Below, piece after piece: positions 42,413-51,731 of a stretch of DNA of 60,442 bases (its first letter is position 1; the number at the start of each line of letters is the position of its first letter). Source of the DNA: Pseudomonadota bacterium (GTDB taxonomy: Bacteria > Pseudomonadota > Alphaproteobacteria > Rhizobiales > Hyphomicrobiaceae); assembly GCA_023405815.1 (NCBI GenBank), contig JAEXXM010000031.1:1-60442 (forward strand), written 5' to 3'. A model generated the notes under the pieces. The model saw only the letters and a list, made by a program, of their open reading frames with translations, did not search any database and was not told the origin of the DNA. Position numbers and translations under genes: made by a program.

Positions 42413-44326
42413 TCATTGGGTCGCTTTCAGTGGTGTCGCTGCAGCGATGTTGATGCCTCGCACCTGCGCTCGCTGGTCGGCCGGGCCCCCATCGACCACA
42501 ATCATTGTGCGGATTTTGTCGAGCTCATCTTTGGACAACGTCTCCTTGCCCAGCAGCTCCTGCGCTGACTGCTCCAGTAACGGCCGGTTCTTTTCCAGAA
42601 TTGCGACGGCGCGTTCGAGCGCACTGCCGACCAACGCCTTGACTGCGTGGTCAATCGCCTCCGCCGTTCCGTCGGCATAAGCGCGTGGGCGCCAGCTTGG
42701 ATGCTGGCCAGCAAGAAAGGTGGCCGGCTCCATCTCATAGGCGACCGGACCCAGCTCCGACGTCATGCCAAAGCGAACCACCATATTGCGCGCAATATCA
42801 GTCGCGCGAGCGAGATCGTCGGCGGCGCCCGTTGAGACCTCGGCAAAGACGATGCTCTCGGCCGCGCGGCCGCCGAGCAGCACCGCCATGCGGTTGGCCA
42901 GTTCCGAACGGTCCATCAGGAAGCGATCCTCGGTCGGTCTTTGGAGCGTGTAGCCCAGCGCACCTATCCCCCGCGGGATGATGGAAACCTTATGTAGCGG
43001 ATCAGTTCCTGGGAGCGCCATGGCGACAAGCGCGTGCCCCATCTCGTGGTGTGCAACGACCTCACGCTCGTGCGGGGTCAATATTCTGCTCTTCTTTTCT
43101 ATTCCGGCCACGATGCGCTCGATCGCCCGCGTAAAATCATCGAGCGTGGTTTTCTCCCCGCCCGTACGGGTCGCCACCAGCGCCGCCTCGTTGACGAGGT
43201 TCGCAAGATCGGCCCCGGTGAACCCGGGAGTGAGGGCCGCGATGGCATCGATGTCGAGGTCCGGCACGATGCGGATCTTTTTCAGATGCACGGCGAGGAT
43301 CTCGGCGCGTCCCTTGCGATCGGGCCGATCGACGAGGACCTGCCGGTCAAAGCGGCCGGCCCGCAGCAGCGCCGGGTCAAGAATTTCGGGTCGATTGGTG
43401 GCAGCGAGAACGATGATTCCGAGGCTCGGATCGAAGCCATCCATTTCGGCCAAGAGCTGATTGAGGGTTTGCTCCTTTTCGTCATGGCCGCCGCCCGGAT
43501 ACTCGATTCCGCGCGCCCGGCCCAAGGCGTCGAGCTCGTCGATAAAGATGATCGCGGGAGCCTGCGCCCGTGCCTGCTCAAAGAGGTCGCGCACGCGCGC
43601 CGCGCCGACGCCGACAAACATCTCGACGAACTCTGACCCGGTGATGGAAAAGAAACGCACCCCTGCCTCGCCGGCAACGGCGCGGGCAAGCAACGTCTTG
43701 CCGGTGCCCGGTGGCCCCACCAGCAATGTCCCTTTGGGAATGCGCGCGCCGAGCCGGCCGTACGTCTTCGGGTCCTTGAGAAAACCGACGACTTCCGCAA
43801 GTTCCTGCTTGGCTTCATCGACGCCGGCGACGTCCGCAAAGGTGACCTTGACGTCCTTTTCTGCGTAAATCTTTGCCTTACTGCGGCCGATGCTCATGAG
43901 ACCGCCGTGCTGCGACATCATGGGACGCATAAGGAACAACCACAGGAGGATGAAGCCAACACTCGGCACCAGCCAGGAGAGGATCGTCTCGAAAAGGCCT
44001 GGCTCGGGTTGCCCGGAGAAGTTGATCTTGCGCCGCGTCAGGTCGTCCGCGACTTGCGGATCCACGCGCACGGTCGAGAAGTGTTCCGGCTGTCCGTCTG
44101 CGGCCGGCTTTGTGAAGGCGCCGATGATGCGCGTTGGCCCGACCACAAGGTCCTTCACCTCGCCTTTGTCGACAAGCTCTCTGAACTCGCTATAGGGGAT
44201 TGTCTTGACGTGCCCCTGCCCAACGAAAAAATCGCGAATCAGCAATACGGCAAAGATGGCGAGGATGAAATAAATGAGATCGAACTTGAATTCCGGCCTC
44301 GCGGGCGTCTTGTTCCTATCGGTCAT
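42413..44326 (-). CDS. ftsH: ATP-dependent zinc metalloprotease FtsH
   Basis: A 637-residue membrane protease. Two N-terminal helices (residues about 15-32 and 115-132) flank a periplasmic domain; then the AAA module with Walker A GPPGTGKT near 203, Walker B IIFIDELDALG, the arginine-finger region GRFDRQVLV, and the zinc site HEMGH near 426. It degrades misfolded membrane proteins. The start at 44326 has a GGGGGGCGGG leader and overlaps the upstream methyltransferase by 11 bases. The location in this operon suggests an additional, condition-specific FtsH rather than the housekeeping one (inference). Confidence 0.93.
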   Translation of the reverse strand: MTDRNKTPARPEFKFDLIYFILAIFAVLLIRDFFVGQGHVKTIPYSEFRELVDKGEVKDLVVGPTRIIGAFTKPAADGQPEHFSTVRVDPQVADDLTRRKINFSGQPEPGLFETILSWLVPSVGFILLWLFLMRPMMSQHGGLMSIGRSKAKIYAEKDVKVTFADVAGVDEAKQELAEVVGFLKDPKTYGRLGARIPKGTLLVGPPGTGKTLLARAVAGEAGVRFFSITGSEFVEMFVGVGAARVRDLFEQARAQAPAIIFIDELDALGRARGIEYPGGGHDEKEQTLNQLLAEMDGFDPSLGIIVLAATNRPEILDPALLRAGRFDRQVLVDRPDRKGRAEILAVHLKKIRIVPDLDIDAIAALTPGFTGADLANLVNEAALVATRTGGEKTTLDDFTRAIERIVAGIEKKSRILTPHEREVVAHHEMGHALVAMALPGTDPLHKVSIIPRGIGALGYTLQRPTEDRFLMDRSELANRMAVLLGGRAAESIVFAEVSTGAADDLARATDIARNMVVRFGMTSELGPVAYEMEPATFLAGQHPSWRPRAYADGTAEAIDHAVKALVGSALERAVAILEKNRPLLEQSAQELLGKETLSKDELDKIRTMIVVDGGPADQRAQVRGINIAAATPLKATQ

Positions 44327-44993
44327 GGTCCCGCCCCCCTACACTTCCGTAAGCGAGAAGACGATCTAAGCGGGGGAAGAATCCCGGTACGGTCTGCATG
44401 TATGCGCGGTAGGCCTCACCGAACTCTGCAATGGCATCACGCTCCTCTTGGTGGGCAAGGCGGACATACATCCACACCAGCACCGGAAACATAAGCAGGG
44501 TAAGGATCGTCGGCCACTGGAGCAGGAAGCCGAACATCACCATGATGAAGCCGACGTATTGGGGATGGCGCACGTAGGCGTACGGGCCCCTCGTTGCGAG
44601 CGCATGCCTTTTCTGCGCCGCGTAGAGCACGGACCATGCGCTCGAAATGAGATAAAAGCCGCCGCCGATGAAAGCGAAGCTCAGAAGGTGGAATGGCCCG
44701 AGGTGCGGGTTCGCCTTCCATCCGAACAGCATCTCAAGCATGTGGCCAGCATCGTGCGAGAACCAGTCGATGTCCGGGAACCAGGTCTGCAGCCACCCCG
44801 AAAGGAAGTAGATGGTGAGCGGGAAGCCGTACATCTCCGTGAACAGCGCGACGATGAACGCGCTAAACGCGCTGAATGAGCGCCAGTCGCGCGGCGTGTT
44901 GGGCTTGAAGAAGGTGAAGGCGAAGAAGATGAAGATCACCGAGTTGATGATCACGAGGCTCCATAATCCATAAGCCGGGGCTTGTTCGGTCAT
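44316..44993 (-). CDS. Isoprenylcysteine carboxyl methyltransferase-type membrane methyltransferase
   Basis: A 225-residue integral membrane protein with about five helices and the ICMT/PEMT motif near residues 130-150: RGPYAYVRHPQYVGFIMVMF, then QEERDAIAEFGEAYRAYM. These motifs bind S-adenosylmethionine at the membrane surface; the substrate of the bacterial members is mostly unknown. The ATGA overlap with 44990 and the 11-base overlap with ftsH show tight coupling. The ribosome binding site GGAGACAAGTC decides the start. Confidence 0.85.
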   Translation of the reverse strand: MTEQAPAYGLWSLVIINSVIFIFFAFTFFKPNTPRDWRSFSAFSAFIVALFTEMYGFPLTIYFLSGWLQTWFPDIDWFSHDAGHMLEMLFGWKANPHLGPFHLLSFAFIGGGFYLISSAWSVLYAAQKRHALATRGPYAYVRHPQYVGFIMVMFGFLLQWPTILTLLMFPVLVWMYVRLAHQEERDAIAEFGEAYRAYMQTVPGFFPRLDRLLAYGSVGGRDHDR

Positions 44994-45283
44994 GACTTGT
45001 CTCCTCGCGTTTCATTCCATGTCGATGTCGAACCACCCGGTCTGTTCAGTGAGCGACCATGACCCCTATGCCCATGCCCACCATGGCCAAAGATGTGCAG
45101 CAAGGGACAGGCGAGGACCAGCAGCCATAGGCCAACGCCAAGGATGTGCGCGCGATGCTCGCTCACCAGCAGGAACCCGCCAATGAGCAGCAACGCCAGC
45201 CACACGATGAACGTGCGAGATCCCCAGAAGCTTCCTTCCGATGACGGCGGCCTATCGTGATGTGCATTTTCGTGATCTGTCAT
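44990..45283 (-). CDS. DUF2933-type small membrane protein
   Basis: About 97 residues: acidic His-containing start (MTDHENAHHDRPP), two hydrophobic segments (FIVWLALLLIGGFLLV; VGLWLLVLACPLLHIF) and a His/Gly tail (HGGHGHRGHGR). DUF2933 proteins are found in copper and other metal loci. The start is set by GGGAGCG before the ATG at 45283, and the ATGA overlap ties it to the next gene. A related layout is seen at 55163-55408. Confidence 0.8.
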   Translation of the reverse strand: MTDHENAHHDRPPSSEGSFWGSRTFIVWLALLLIGGFLLVSEHRAHILGVGLWLLVLACPLLHIFGHGGHGHRGHGRSLNRPGGSTSTWNETRGDKS

Positions 45284-45325
45284 ATTGCGCTCCCTATTCG
45301 AGGATCCGCCCACAAGCGTTGCCGT

Positions 45326-46177
45326 TCACGCGCGACCACCTGCTGGTGCCAATGGCTTGGTCGCTGACCACGACGTCACAAGCCCCCAATTGCGCGCGCG
45401 CACTTCGACAGGCGAAAAGCCAGCCTTCTGCAAGTAGGCCGGGACATCACCGCGCAGATTGGGCGCGGCAGAGGATGAGAACAGCAGCGGCCACACCACC
45501 AGCCACCAAAGCGCGTTCGCTGGCCGATCGATGTCGACTGCGAGTAGCCGCCCACCACCCTTCAGCACCCGGTAAACCTCGCGCAAGCCTGTACGCTTCA
45601 CCTCGGGTGGGAGGTGATGCAGCGTGAAGCTCGAGAGGACGATATCGAACGATCCGTCCGCATATGGCAGCTCCTCGATTGCGGCGAGCCGAAAGGCCGC
45701 TGAGCTCCCTTCCGACGCCCCATTCCGCCGTGCGGCTGCAATCATGGCCGCGCTTGGATCGATCCCCGTCGCATGCCCGGAGGGCCCGACGGCGTGGGCA
45801 GCAAGACACGTGAGGACACCCGTGCCGCAGCCCACATCGAGCACCCGGTCGCCGGCTGCAATGTTGGCGAGACGCAACGTTTCTAGCCTGAAGTCGCGGC
45901 CAATGCCGAGGCTGGAACACAAGGCATCGTAGAAGGGTGCAGCCCAACCCATGGTGACACCGTCGGTATGCACCGCCGCCTGGTCGATGGCACGCTGTGA
46001 CTGATGCCCAACCCACAGAGCCCATGCCATCGAGAACAGGCAGCCCAGCAATAGGAGGGCGAAAAGGAGGGTCAGGAACGAGAGGCCGGTGGCGATGAAG
46101 GTGAGCCCCGCCAAGGCTGCCATGACCATGGCACACAGCACCATGGTGTTGCGGCGTCGGATGGCAGTGCTCCTCAT
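45326..46177 (-). CDS. Membrane-anchored class I SAM-dependent methyltransferase
   Basis: A 283-residue protein with two N-terminal hydrophobic segments (residues 10-55), then a Rossmann methyltransferase: motif I VLDVGCGTG near 113, GIDPSAAMIAAA, IVLSSFTLHHLPPEV, and GGGRLLAVDIDRPA. Similar to ubiquinone or phospholipid methyltransferases, but anchored. It starts right after the P-ATPase stop, with TAAGGAGCAACGCC as stop plus ribosome binding site. Substrate unknown. Confidence 0.82.
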   Translation of the reverse strand: MRSTAIRRRNTMVLCAMVMAALAGLTFIATGLSFLTLLFALLLLGCLFSMAWALWVGHQSQRAIDQAAVHTDGVTMGWAAPFYDALCSSLGIGRDFRLETLRLANIAAGDRVLDVGCGTGVLTCLAAHAVGPSGHATGIDPSAAMIAAARRNGASEGSSAAFRLAAIEELPYADGSFDIVLSSFTLHHLPPEVKRTGLREVYRVLKGGGRLLAVDIDRPANALWWLVVWPLLFSSSAAPNLRGDVPAYLQKAGFSPVEVRARNWGLVTSWSATKPLAPAGGRA

Positions 46178-46188
46178 GGCGTTGCTCC

Positions 46189-48570
46189 TTACGGCATCGC
46201 TCCTTGAGCAAGCTTCATGCGCTTGAGCAGTGCGGAGTTGACGATGACCGACAGCGAGCTCAGCGCCATTGCCGCCGCGGCGATGATCGGGCTGAGGTAT
46301 CCAAGGGCCGCAATGGGAATGCCAATTGTATTGTAGATGAAGGCCCAGAACAGGTTCTGCTTGATCTTGCGCAGCGTTGCGCGCGACAGCCGTATGGCGA
46401 CAAAGACCTCGCGTACGTCGTCCTTGATAAGGATAATGCCGCCGGTTTCCTTAGCGACGTCCGAGCCCGAGCCGATGGCAATGCCGATGTCGGCAGTCGC
46501 CAGCGCTGGCGCATCATTCACGCCGTCGCCGACCATGGCGACGACCTTGCCCTGGCCCTGCAGCTCCTTGATGATCTTGGCCTTGTCGGCCGGCAAAACC
46601 TCGGCGATGACATGGCTAATGCCGAGCTCACGCGCAATTGCCGTCGCGGTGCGCTCGTTATCGCCAGTCAAGAGCACCACTTCGATGCCCTCATTTCGCA
46701 AGGCGCCCATCGCCTCGTTCGCCTCTTGTTTCAAGACATCGGCGACGGCGATAATGCCAGCGAGCAGCCCGTCGATGGCCACCAGCATCGCCGTCTTCCC
46801 TTCCTGCTCGAGGCGCCGCATCTCGGCTTCGGCCGGCCCGACATCGATCCCCTCGCGTTGGAACAGGCGCCGGTTGCCAAACAGAACCTTGCGGCCCTCG
46901 ATCGTTCCGCAGATGCCGTGTCCGGCGACGGCCTCGAAACCCTTGACGCTGGGTAGCGCAAGCTGACGGTGTTGCGCTGCGCGAACTACGGCTTCCCCAA
47001 GAGGATGCTCGGATCCCACTTCAACGGCTGCGCAACAGCGCAGAAGCTCGATGGGATCGTTGGTCCCGATGGGGACAATGTCGGTCACGTTGGGCTCGCC
47101 GCGGGTGAGCGTTCCGGTCTTGTCGAACACCACCGTGGTGATCTTCCTGGCGCGTTCCAAGACCTCCGCCCCGCGGATCAGTATCCCCGCCTCGGCGCCT
47201 TTACCGACGCCCACCATGAGCGCCGCCGGCGTGGCGACGCCAAGCGCGCAAGGACAGGAGATGATCAGGACGGCGATGAACGCGAGAAGGGCTTGCGGGA
47301 AGTTGCCGACCGCCCACCAGCCAAAGAAAGCGACGAAAGCGACGACAACGACTGCTGGGACGAAATACTCCGTCACCTGGTCCGCAATCCGCTGCACCTG
47401 CGCGGTGCTCGATTGCGCCTCCTCGACGAGCTTGATGATCTGCGACAGCGCCGTATCGCGCCCGACGCGCGTTGCCCGAAAGCGCAGCAGCCCGCTGCGA
47501 TTGAGCGTGCCGCCGATCACCTTCGCGCCAGGCGCCTTCTCGACCGGCATCGATTCGCCTGTGAGCAGGGACTCATCGACCGATGACGATCCTTCAGTGA
47601 CATCTCCATCGGTTGGGATGCGCTCGCCGGGACGGACGACAATCGTCTCGTCCACCATGATCGATTGAGCGGGGATCTCGACTTCCTCTCCGTCGCGCAA
47701 AACGTGCGCCACAGCCGGCCTTAAATCCATCAACTTGCGCACCGCCGCCGAGGAGCGGGTCTTGATGATTTCCTCCATGTATTTGCCGAGCAGGACGAAC
47801 GCGATGATGACGGCCGAGACCTCGAAATAGACGTCGCGTTCCTCGACCTTCACCGGCAGCACTTCGGGAAAGAAGACGACGGCGACGCTGTAGAGGTAGG
47901 CGACGCTGGTTCCCAGCGCGATCAGGAAGTCCATATTGATCCTGCGCGTGCGGATCGCCGCGAGGGAGCCCTTGTAGAAGCTCCAGCCGCCGATGAATTG
48001 GACCGGGGTCACCAAGATGAACAACCACACACCCCACGTGAACCACGGCAATGCCGGGATCGGCGCCCAAGTGATCAGCGTAGCGCCGGCTGCCAGCGCG
48101 ATGAATGCGGCAGCGCGCAGGATCGCGAGGGCAAGCACTCCCGTGAGCGCGATCGTGACGCGCCAGCGCATAGACTTGAGCTCACGCTCGGGATCCTCGA
48201 AGGTGTGCTTACAGCTCGGGCTGCAGAAGTAATACGTGCGCCCGCTGGACTCCGCGGTCAGGCCCGCTGCAATTGCGCCGGCCCTCTCGACCATCATGCC
48301 GCAAATTGGATCCTTGGCGAGCTCTCTGCGCGGCCCCTCGCGCGCAGCAAGTTGTCTGTCAAGGTCGCGCGTTGCTGGTTTCTCGGCAGGCGCTGTGTGT
48401 TCGGGAACATAGGCGCGCGGGTTGGCCTTGAACTTGGCCACACAATGGCTCGAGCAGAAGTAATAGGTCTTGCCCTTGTACGTTGCGGTTCCAGCCGCTT
48501 TGTCGGGAACGACTGTCATGCCGCAAACAGGGTCCATGACCTCTGTCGTGGCCTTGAGCATTGCTGTCAC
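46189..48570 (-). CDS. copA: Copper-translocating P1B-type ATPase with two YHS domains
   Basis: A 793-residue ATPase. The N-terminus has two YHS metal-binding domains (MDPVCGMTV with YYFCSSHC; DPICGMMV with YYFCSPSC) in place of the usual HMA domains. Eight helices; the CPC ion site in IISCPCALGVATP, phosphorylation site DKTGT, HP motif SEHPLG, and MVGDGVNDAPAL. It pumps Cu(I) or Ag(I) out of the cytoplasm. The GTG at 48570 overlaps the preceding stop; the ATG at 48561 is also possible. Part of the long operon, after a separate YHS protein. Confidence 0.93.
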   Translation of the reverse strand: MTAMLKATTEVMDPVCGMTVVPDKAAGTATYKGKTYYFCSSHCVAKFKANPRAYVPEHTAPAEKPATRDLDRQLAAREGPRRELAKDPICGMMVERAGAIAAGLTAESSGRTYYFCSPSCKHTFEDPERELKSMRWRVTIALTGVLALAILRAAAFIALAAGATLITWAPIPALPWFTWGVWLFILVTPVQFIGGWSFYKGSLAAIRTRRINMDFLIALGTSVAYLYSVAVVFFPEVLPVKVEERDVYFEVSAVIIAFVLLGKYMEEIIKTRSSAAVRKLMDLRPAVAHVLRDGEEVEIPAQSIMVDETIVVRPGERIPTDGDVTEGSSSVDESLLTGESMPVEKAPGAKVIGGTLNRSGLLRFRATRVGRDTALSQIIKLVEEAQSSTAQVQRIADQVTEYFVPAVVVVAFVAFFGWWAVGNFPQALLAFIAVLIISCPCALGVATPAALMVGVGKGAEAGILIRGAEVLERARKITTVVFDKTGTLTRGEPNVTDIVPIGTNDPIELLRCCAAVEVGSEHPLGEAVVRAAQHRQLALPSVKGFEAVAGHGICGTIEGRKVLFGNRRLFQREGIDVGPAEAEMRRLEQEGKTAMLVAIDGLLAGIIAVADVLKQEANEAMGALRNEGIEVVLLTGDNERTATAIARELGISHVIAEVLPADKAKIIKELQGQGKVVAMVGDGVNDAPALATADIGIAIGSGSDVAKETGGIILIKDDVREVFVAIRLSRATLRKIKQNLFWAFIYNTIGIPIAALGYLSPIIAAAAMALSSLSVIVNSALLKRMKLAQGAMP

Positions 48571-48839
48571 TCACGAGCGATTAGATTATACGCCGAGGCG
48601 AAGACCGTTCCAGCTATGAACCCGATTACGCCAAGGCTGATCAGGCCGACGAAGAAGCGGCCGATGCCCATGGGCTCTGCCGATTTCACGGTTCTCAGAT
48701 CGAGGCCATGGGCGAAGGAATTGACGACATTCAGCGCTGCATCGGGCCACAGCGTAATGACGGCTGCGCAGAGCGTATTGAGGACGACGAATGTCAGCGC
48801 CGCCGCCAGGCCGACGGAAAGTGGACTGAGCCTATTCAT
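48567..48839 (-). CDS. DUF5676-type small membrane protein
   Basis: About 90 residues with two to three helices: MNRLSPLSVGLAAALTFVVL, GIGRFFVGLISLGVIGFIAG and an end with FASAYNLIARE. It matches the DUF5676 membrane family in layout and length. The ATG at 48839 follows GGGAGG; a longer frame to 49088 overlaps the YHS gene and is not credible. GTGA overlap with copA. Two longer relatives lie at 58575-58859 and 58896-59210. Confidence 0.75.
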   Translation of the reverse strand: MNRLSPLSVGLAAALTFVVLNTLCAAVITLWPDAALNVVNSFAHGLDLRTVKSAEPMGIGRFFVGLISLGVIGFIAGTVFASAYNLIARE

Positions 48840-48912
48840 GATATACCTCCCATACTGCAGCGCGGACGTGTGGAGCGCGCCCTCGGTGGTTTCGGCCGCA
48901 CCGAGGTCGGAG

Positions 48913-49125
48913 CTATGGATGGATTGATCCTCGGCCCGTGCTCCGCGCGAGCAATTCCTCTCCCTGCCTCTGCTCTTCGCCGACAAAGCGATCGGGGTGC
49001 GCAACAAAGCGCCCGTGGCATTGATCGGAGCAGAAGAAATAGGCCCAGCCGCGATAATCTTCGTGGGCGCGGGCGTCGCCAAGATCAAACTCCCGTCTGC
49101 ATACGGGGTCTTTGACGCGGATCAT
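48913..49125 (-). CDS. YHS-domain protein, standalone
   Basis: A 70-residue protein, ATG at 49125 after TTGAAGGAGTATAACG. YHS-type motif VKDPVCRREFDLGDARA, then YFFCSDQCHGRFVAHPDRF, with three Cys for metal. The usual VCGM is VCRR here. It is a probable copper chaperone or sensor for the YHS-bearing ATPase downstream (inference). Cytoplasmic. Confidence 0.85.
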   Translation of the reverse strand: MIRVKDPVCRREFDLGDARAHEDYRGWAYFFCSDQCHGRFVAHPDRFVGEEQRQGEELLARSTGRGSIHP

Positions 49126-49137
49126 CGTTATACTCCT

Positions 49138-49920
49138 TCAATGGAAGACCATGCCCGCCACGTGAAACCCTGCGTCGGCATGGACGATCTCGCCAGTGAT
49201 CGAGGCTGCGTAGTCACTGGCGAGCAGCACCGAGACGCGTCCGATCTCACAAGCTTCGACGGCGCGCCTTAGCGGGGCCTTTTCTGCGGCCTCACTGAGC
49301 AGCTCATCAAAATGCTCGATGCCGGAGGCGGCGCGCGTCTTGATGGGGCCAGCAGAGATGGCATTGACGCGGATGCCCTTGGGGCCGAGCTCGTGAGCGA
49401 GATAGCGAACGGAGGCCTCCAGTGCTGCCTTGACGGGCCCCATGACGTTGTAATGGTCGACAACCTTCTCGGCGCCGTAGTAGCTGAGCGTAAGAAGGCT
49501 GCCGCCATTTTCCATCAGCGGCTCGGCAAGTCGCGCCATGCGGATGAAGGAGTGGCAGGAGATCTGCATCGATTCCGAAAAACCATCCGCTGAGCAGTCG
49601 ATGAGCCGGCCGTGCAGGTCCTCTTTGCGCGCCCAGGCGATGGCGTGGAAGACGATATCTATGCGCCCCCACTTTTGCTTGACCGCTTCAAACACAGCCT
49701 CGAGTTGCTCCGGTACAGCGACGTTGCAGGGCATAAGGATTTCCGCTCCCAGCTCGGCGGCGAGCGGCGCGACGTGTGGCTTGGCCTTGTCATTCAGGTA
49801 GGTCATGGCGAGGTCGGCACCGGCCTCGCGCAGATGCTTCGCTGCCCACCAGGCAAGACTGTCCGCGTTCGCCACGCCGACAACCAGTGCCTTTCGTCCC
49901 TTGAGATCGATAGTTTCCAT
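49138..49920 (-). CDS. fabI: Enoyl-[acyl-carrier-protein] reductase
   Basis: About 260 residues of an SDR-type enoyl-ACP reductase, the last step of each fatty acid elongation round, using NADH. Cofactor region LVVGVANADSLAWWAAKHL; catalytic Tyr and Lys in YYGAEKVVDHYNVMGPVKAA; lipid-binding SAGPIKTRAASGI. The ATG at 49920 matches the family start METIDLKGRKALVVG. The Trp-Trp after SLA (usually WG) is unusual, and the protein may be a second, specialised FabI. Between a YHS gene and phaC. Confidence 0.9.
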   Translation of the reverse strand: METIDLKGRKALVVGVANADSLAWWAAKHLREAGADLAMTYLNDKAKPHVAPLAAELGAEILMPCNVAVPEQLEAVFEAVKQKWGRIDIVFHAIAWARKEDLHGRLIDCSADGFSESMQISCHSFIRMARLAEPLMENGGSLLTLSYYGAEKVVDHYNVMGPVKAALEASVRYLAHELGPKGIRVNAISAGPIKTRAASGIEHFDELLSEAAEKAPLRRAVEACEIGRVSVLLASDYAASITGEIVHADAGFHVAGMVFH

Positions 49921-49957
49921 TGGGTGCGATCCTCTTTCTCTAGAGATGCGGCGGCAC

Positions 49958-51727
49958 TCAAGAACCCAGCACATACGTGCCTGGCGCGTCGCACAGCGGC
50001 GTATACCCCTTTGACGGCGCGCCCAGAGCAGGTGGCGGCATTCGATTGACCGAGGAATGCTTGACTAGCCAGGTCTGCCAGCAGGGCCACCAGGATCCCT
50101 CGTGATGGATGGCGCTCTGCTGCCAGTCATCGGGGGCGACATAGTTTTCTTTTTCTGCGTGCGTGGCGATCTGGTGCTTTCGATTTGGACGACCGGGCGG
50201 ATTGACGATCCCGGCATTGTGTCCGCCGTTTGACAAGACGAACGTCACATCGGCATCCGTCAGGGTCTGGATCTTGTAGACCGATCGCCAGGGTGCCACG
50301 TGGTCGGAGATCGTGCTCACCGCGAAGATCGGTGCGCGGATGTCGCGCAGCGACACAGGGCGTCCGTCGACCTCGAAATGTCCCGTCGCCAGGGCGTTGT
50401 TGAGGAACAGGCGACGAAGGTATTCCGAGTGCATGCGGTAGGGCATGCGGGTCGCATCGGCGTTCCACGCCATGAGGTCGAACATCGGTGGACGTTCACC
50501 CTTGAGGTAGCTCTGCACCATTGTCGACCAAATCAGGTCGTTGGAGCGCAAGATCTGGAAGGCGCCGGCCATCTGCCTCGTGTCCAGGTAGCCCTGTTCA
50601 GCCATCATGTCCTCGAGAAAGCTCACCTGAGCCTCGTCGATGAACAGCATGAGTTCGCCGGCCTCGGTGAAGTCGGTCTGGGCTGCGAGCAGTGTGAGAG
50701 AGCCGAGACGCTCGTCGCCGTCGCGAGCCATCGCCGCCGCGACGGCGGCGAGCAGCGTGCCACCGAGGCAATAGCCGGCCGCGTGAACAGGCTGGCCAGG
50801 GATGATCGTCGACACGGCATCGAGCGCGGCCATCACGCCGAGCCGCCGGTAGTCGTCCATGCCGAGGTCGCGATCCTCGCCAGTTGGGTTCTTCCAAGAG
50901 AGGATAAAGACGATATGGCCGTGGTCCACGAGGTACTTCACCAGCGAGTTCGCTGGCGACAAGTCGAGGATGTAATACTTCATGATCCAGGCCGGCACGA
51001 TCAGGACCGGCTCGCGATAGACGGTGGCCGTCGCGGGCGCGTATTGAATGAGTTCCATCAGCCGGTTGCGCGCCACGACCTTCCCCGGCGTGACCGCAAC
51101 GTCGCGGCCAACCTGAAATGCCTCCGCACCGACGGGCTTCTTCCCTTCGAAAACGCGCCGCTGGTCCTCCCAGAGGTTCATGAGGCCACGCAGGAGGTTC
51201 GCGCCCCCTTGTTGAAACGTCGTGTCGAGCGCCTCTGGGTTTGTGAGCAGGAAGTTCGCAGGCGAGACCATGTCGAGAATTTGCCGCGCAACGAAAGACG
51301 CGATGTCCTCGTGATGCGCAGAGACGCCACGCACGTTTGTCGTCGCGTGATGCCACCACTGCTGTGTGAGCAGGAAGCCCTGTGAGACGGCGTTGAACGG
51401 CCAGCGCTGCCACGCATTGCCTGCAAAGCGCTTGTCATTCGCTGCCAGCTCGACGCACGGCTCATGATTGGGATCGGTCAGCGCCTTGGGGCAATACTCG
51501 AGAAAATGCAACCAGCTGTGGGCAACCTCCTCCGCCAACTCGCTTTGTTTGTCAGGCGAGAACGCCAAGTGCTGCGCCCAATCGGCATAGGCCTGAAACA
51601 GGGCCGCGGGAGACACTCCCATAGTCAGGCGGGCAATTGCCGCGTGCAGAGGGCGATCGAACGAGAGGCGCGATCGCTCCGTGACGTCCGGGCCCTGCTT
51701 TTCGATTGCTGAGTTTATCTTCTGCAT
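49958..51727 (-). CDS. phaC: Poly(3-hydroxyalkanoate) synthase, class I
   Basis: About 589 residues. N-terminal PhaC domain, then an alpha/beta-hydrolase core with the lipase-like box GYCLGG around the catalytic Cys, an Asp in the DHVAPW region, and His in SNGGHNAGIVNPPG. It polymerises hydroxyacyl-CoA into PHA granules. ATG at 51727, four bases after the pta stop, in agreement with coupling to Pta and AckA. The extra 43 codons upstream have no ribosome binding site and overlap pta. Confidence 0.93.
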   Translation of the reverse strand: MQKINSAIEKQGPDVTERSRLSFDRPLHAAIARLTMGVSPAALFQAYADWAQHLAFSPDKQSELAEEVAHSWLHFLEYCPKALTDPNHEPCVELAANDKRFAGNAWQRWPFNAVSQGFLLTQQWWHHATTNVRGVSAHHEDIASFVARQILDMVSPANFLLTNPEALDTTFQQGGANLLRGLMNLWEDQRRVFEGKKPVGAEAFQVGRDVAVTPGKVVARNRLMELIQYAPATATVYREPVLIVPAWIMKYYILDLSPANSLVKYLVDHGHIVFILSWKNPTGEDRDLGMDDYRRLGVMAALDAVSTIIPGQPVHAAGYCLGGTLLAAVAAAMARDGDERLGSLTLLAAQTDFTEAGELMLFIDEAQVSFLEDMMAEQGYLDTRQMAGAFQILRSNDLIWSTMVQSYLKGERPPMFDLMAWNADATRMPYRMHSEYLRRLFLNNALATGHFEVDGRPVSLRDIRAPIFAVSTISDHVAPWRSVYKIQTLTDADVTFVLSNGGHNAGIVNPPGRPNRKHQIATHAEKENYVAPDDWQQSAIHHEGSWWPCWQTWLVKHSSVNRMPPPALGAPSKGYTPLCDAPGTYVLGS

Positions 51728-51731
51728 GGCC

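Noticed and set aside
50300..51385. 361-residue plus-strand frame over phaC
   Set aside because: Antisense shadow of PHA synthase.
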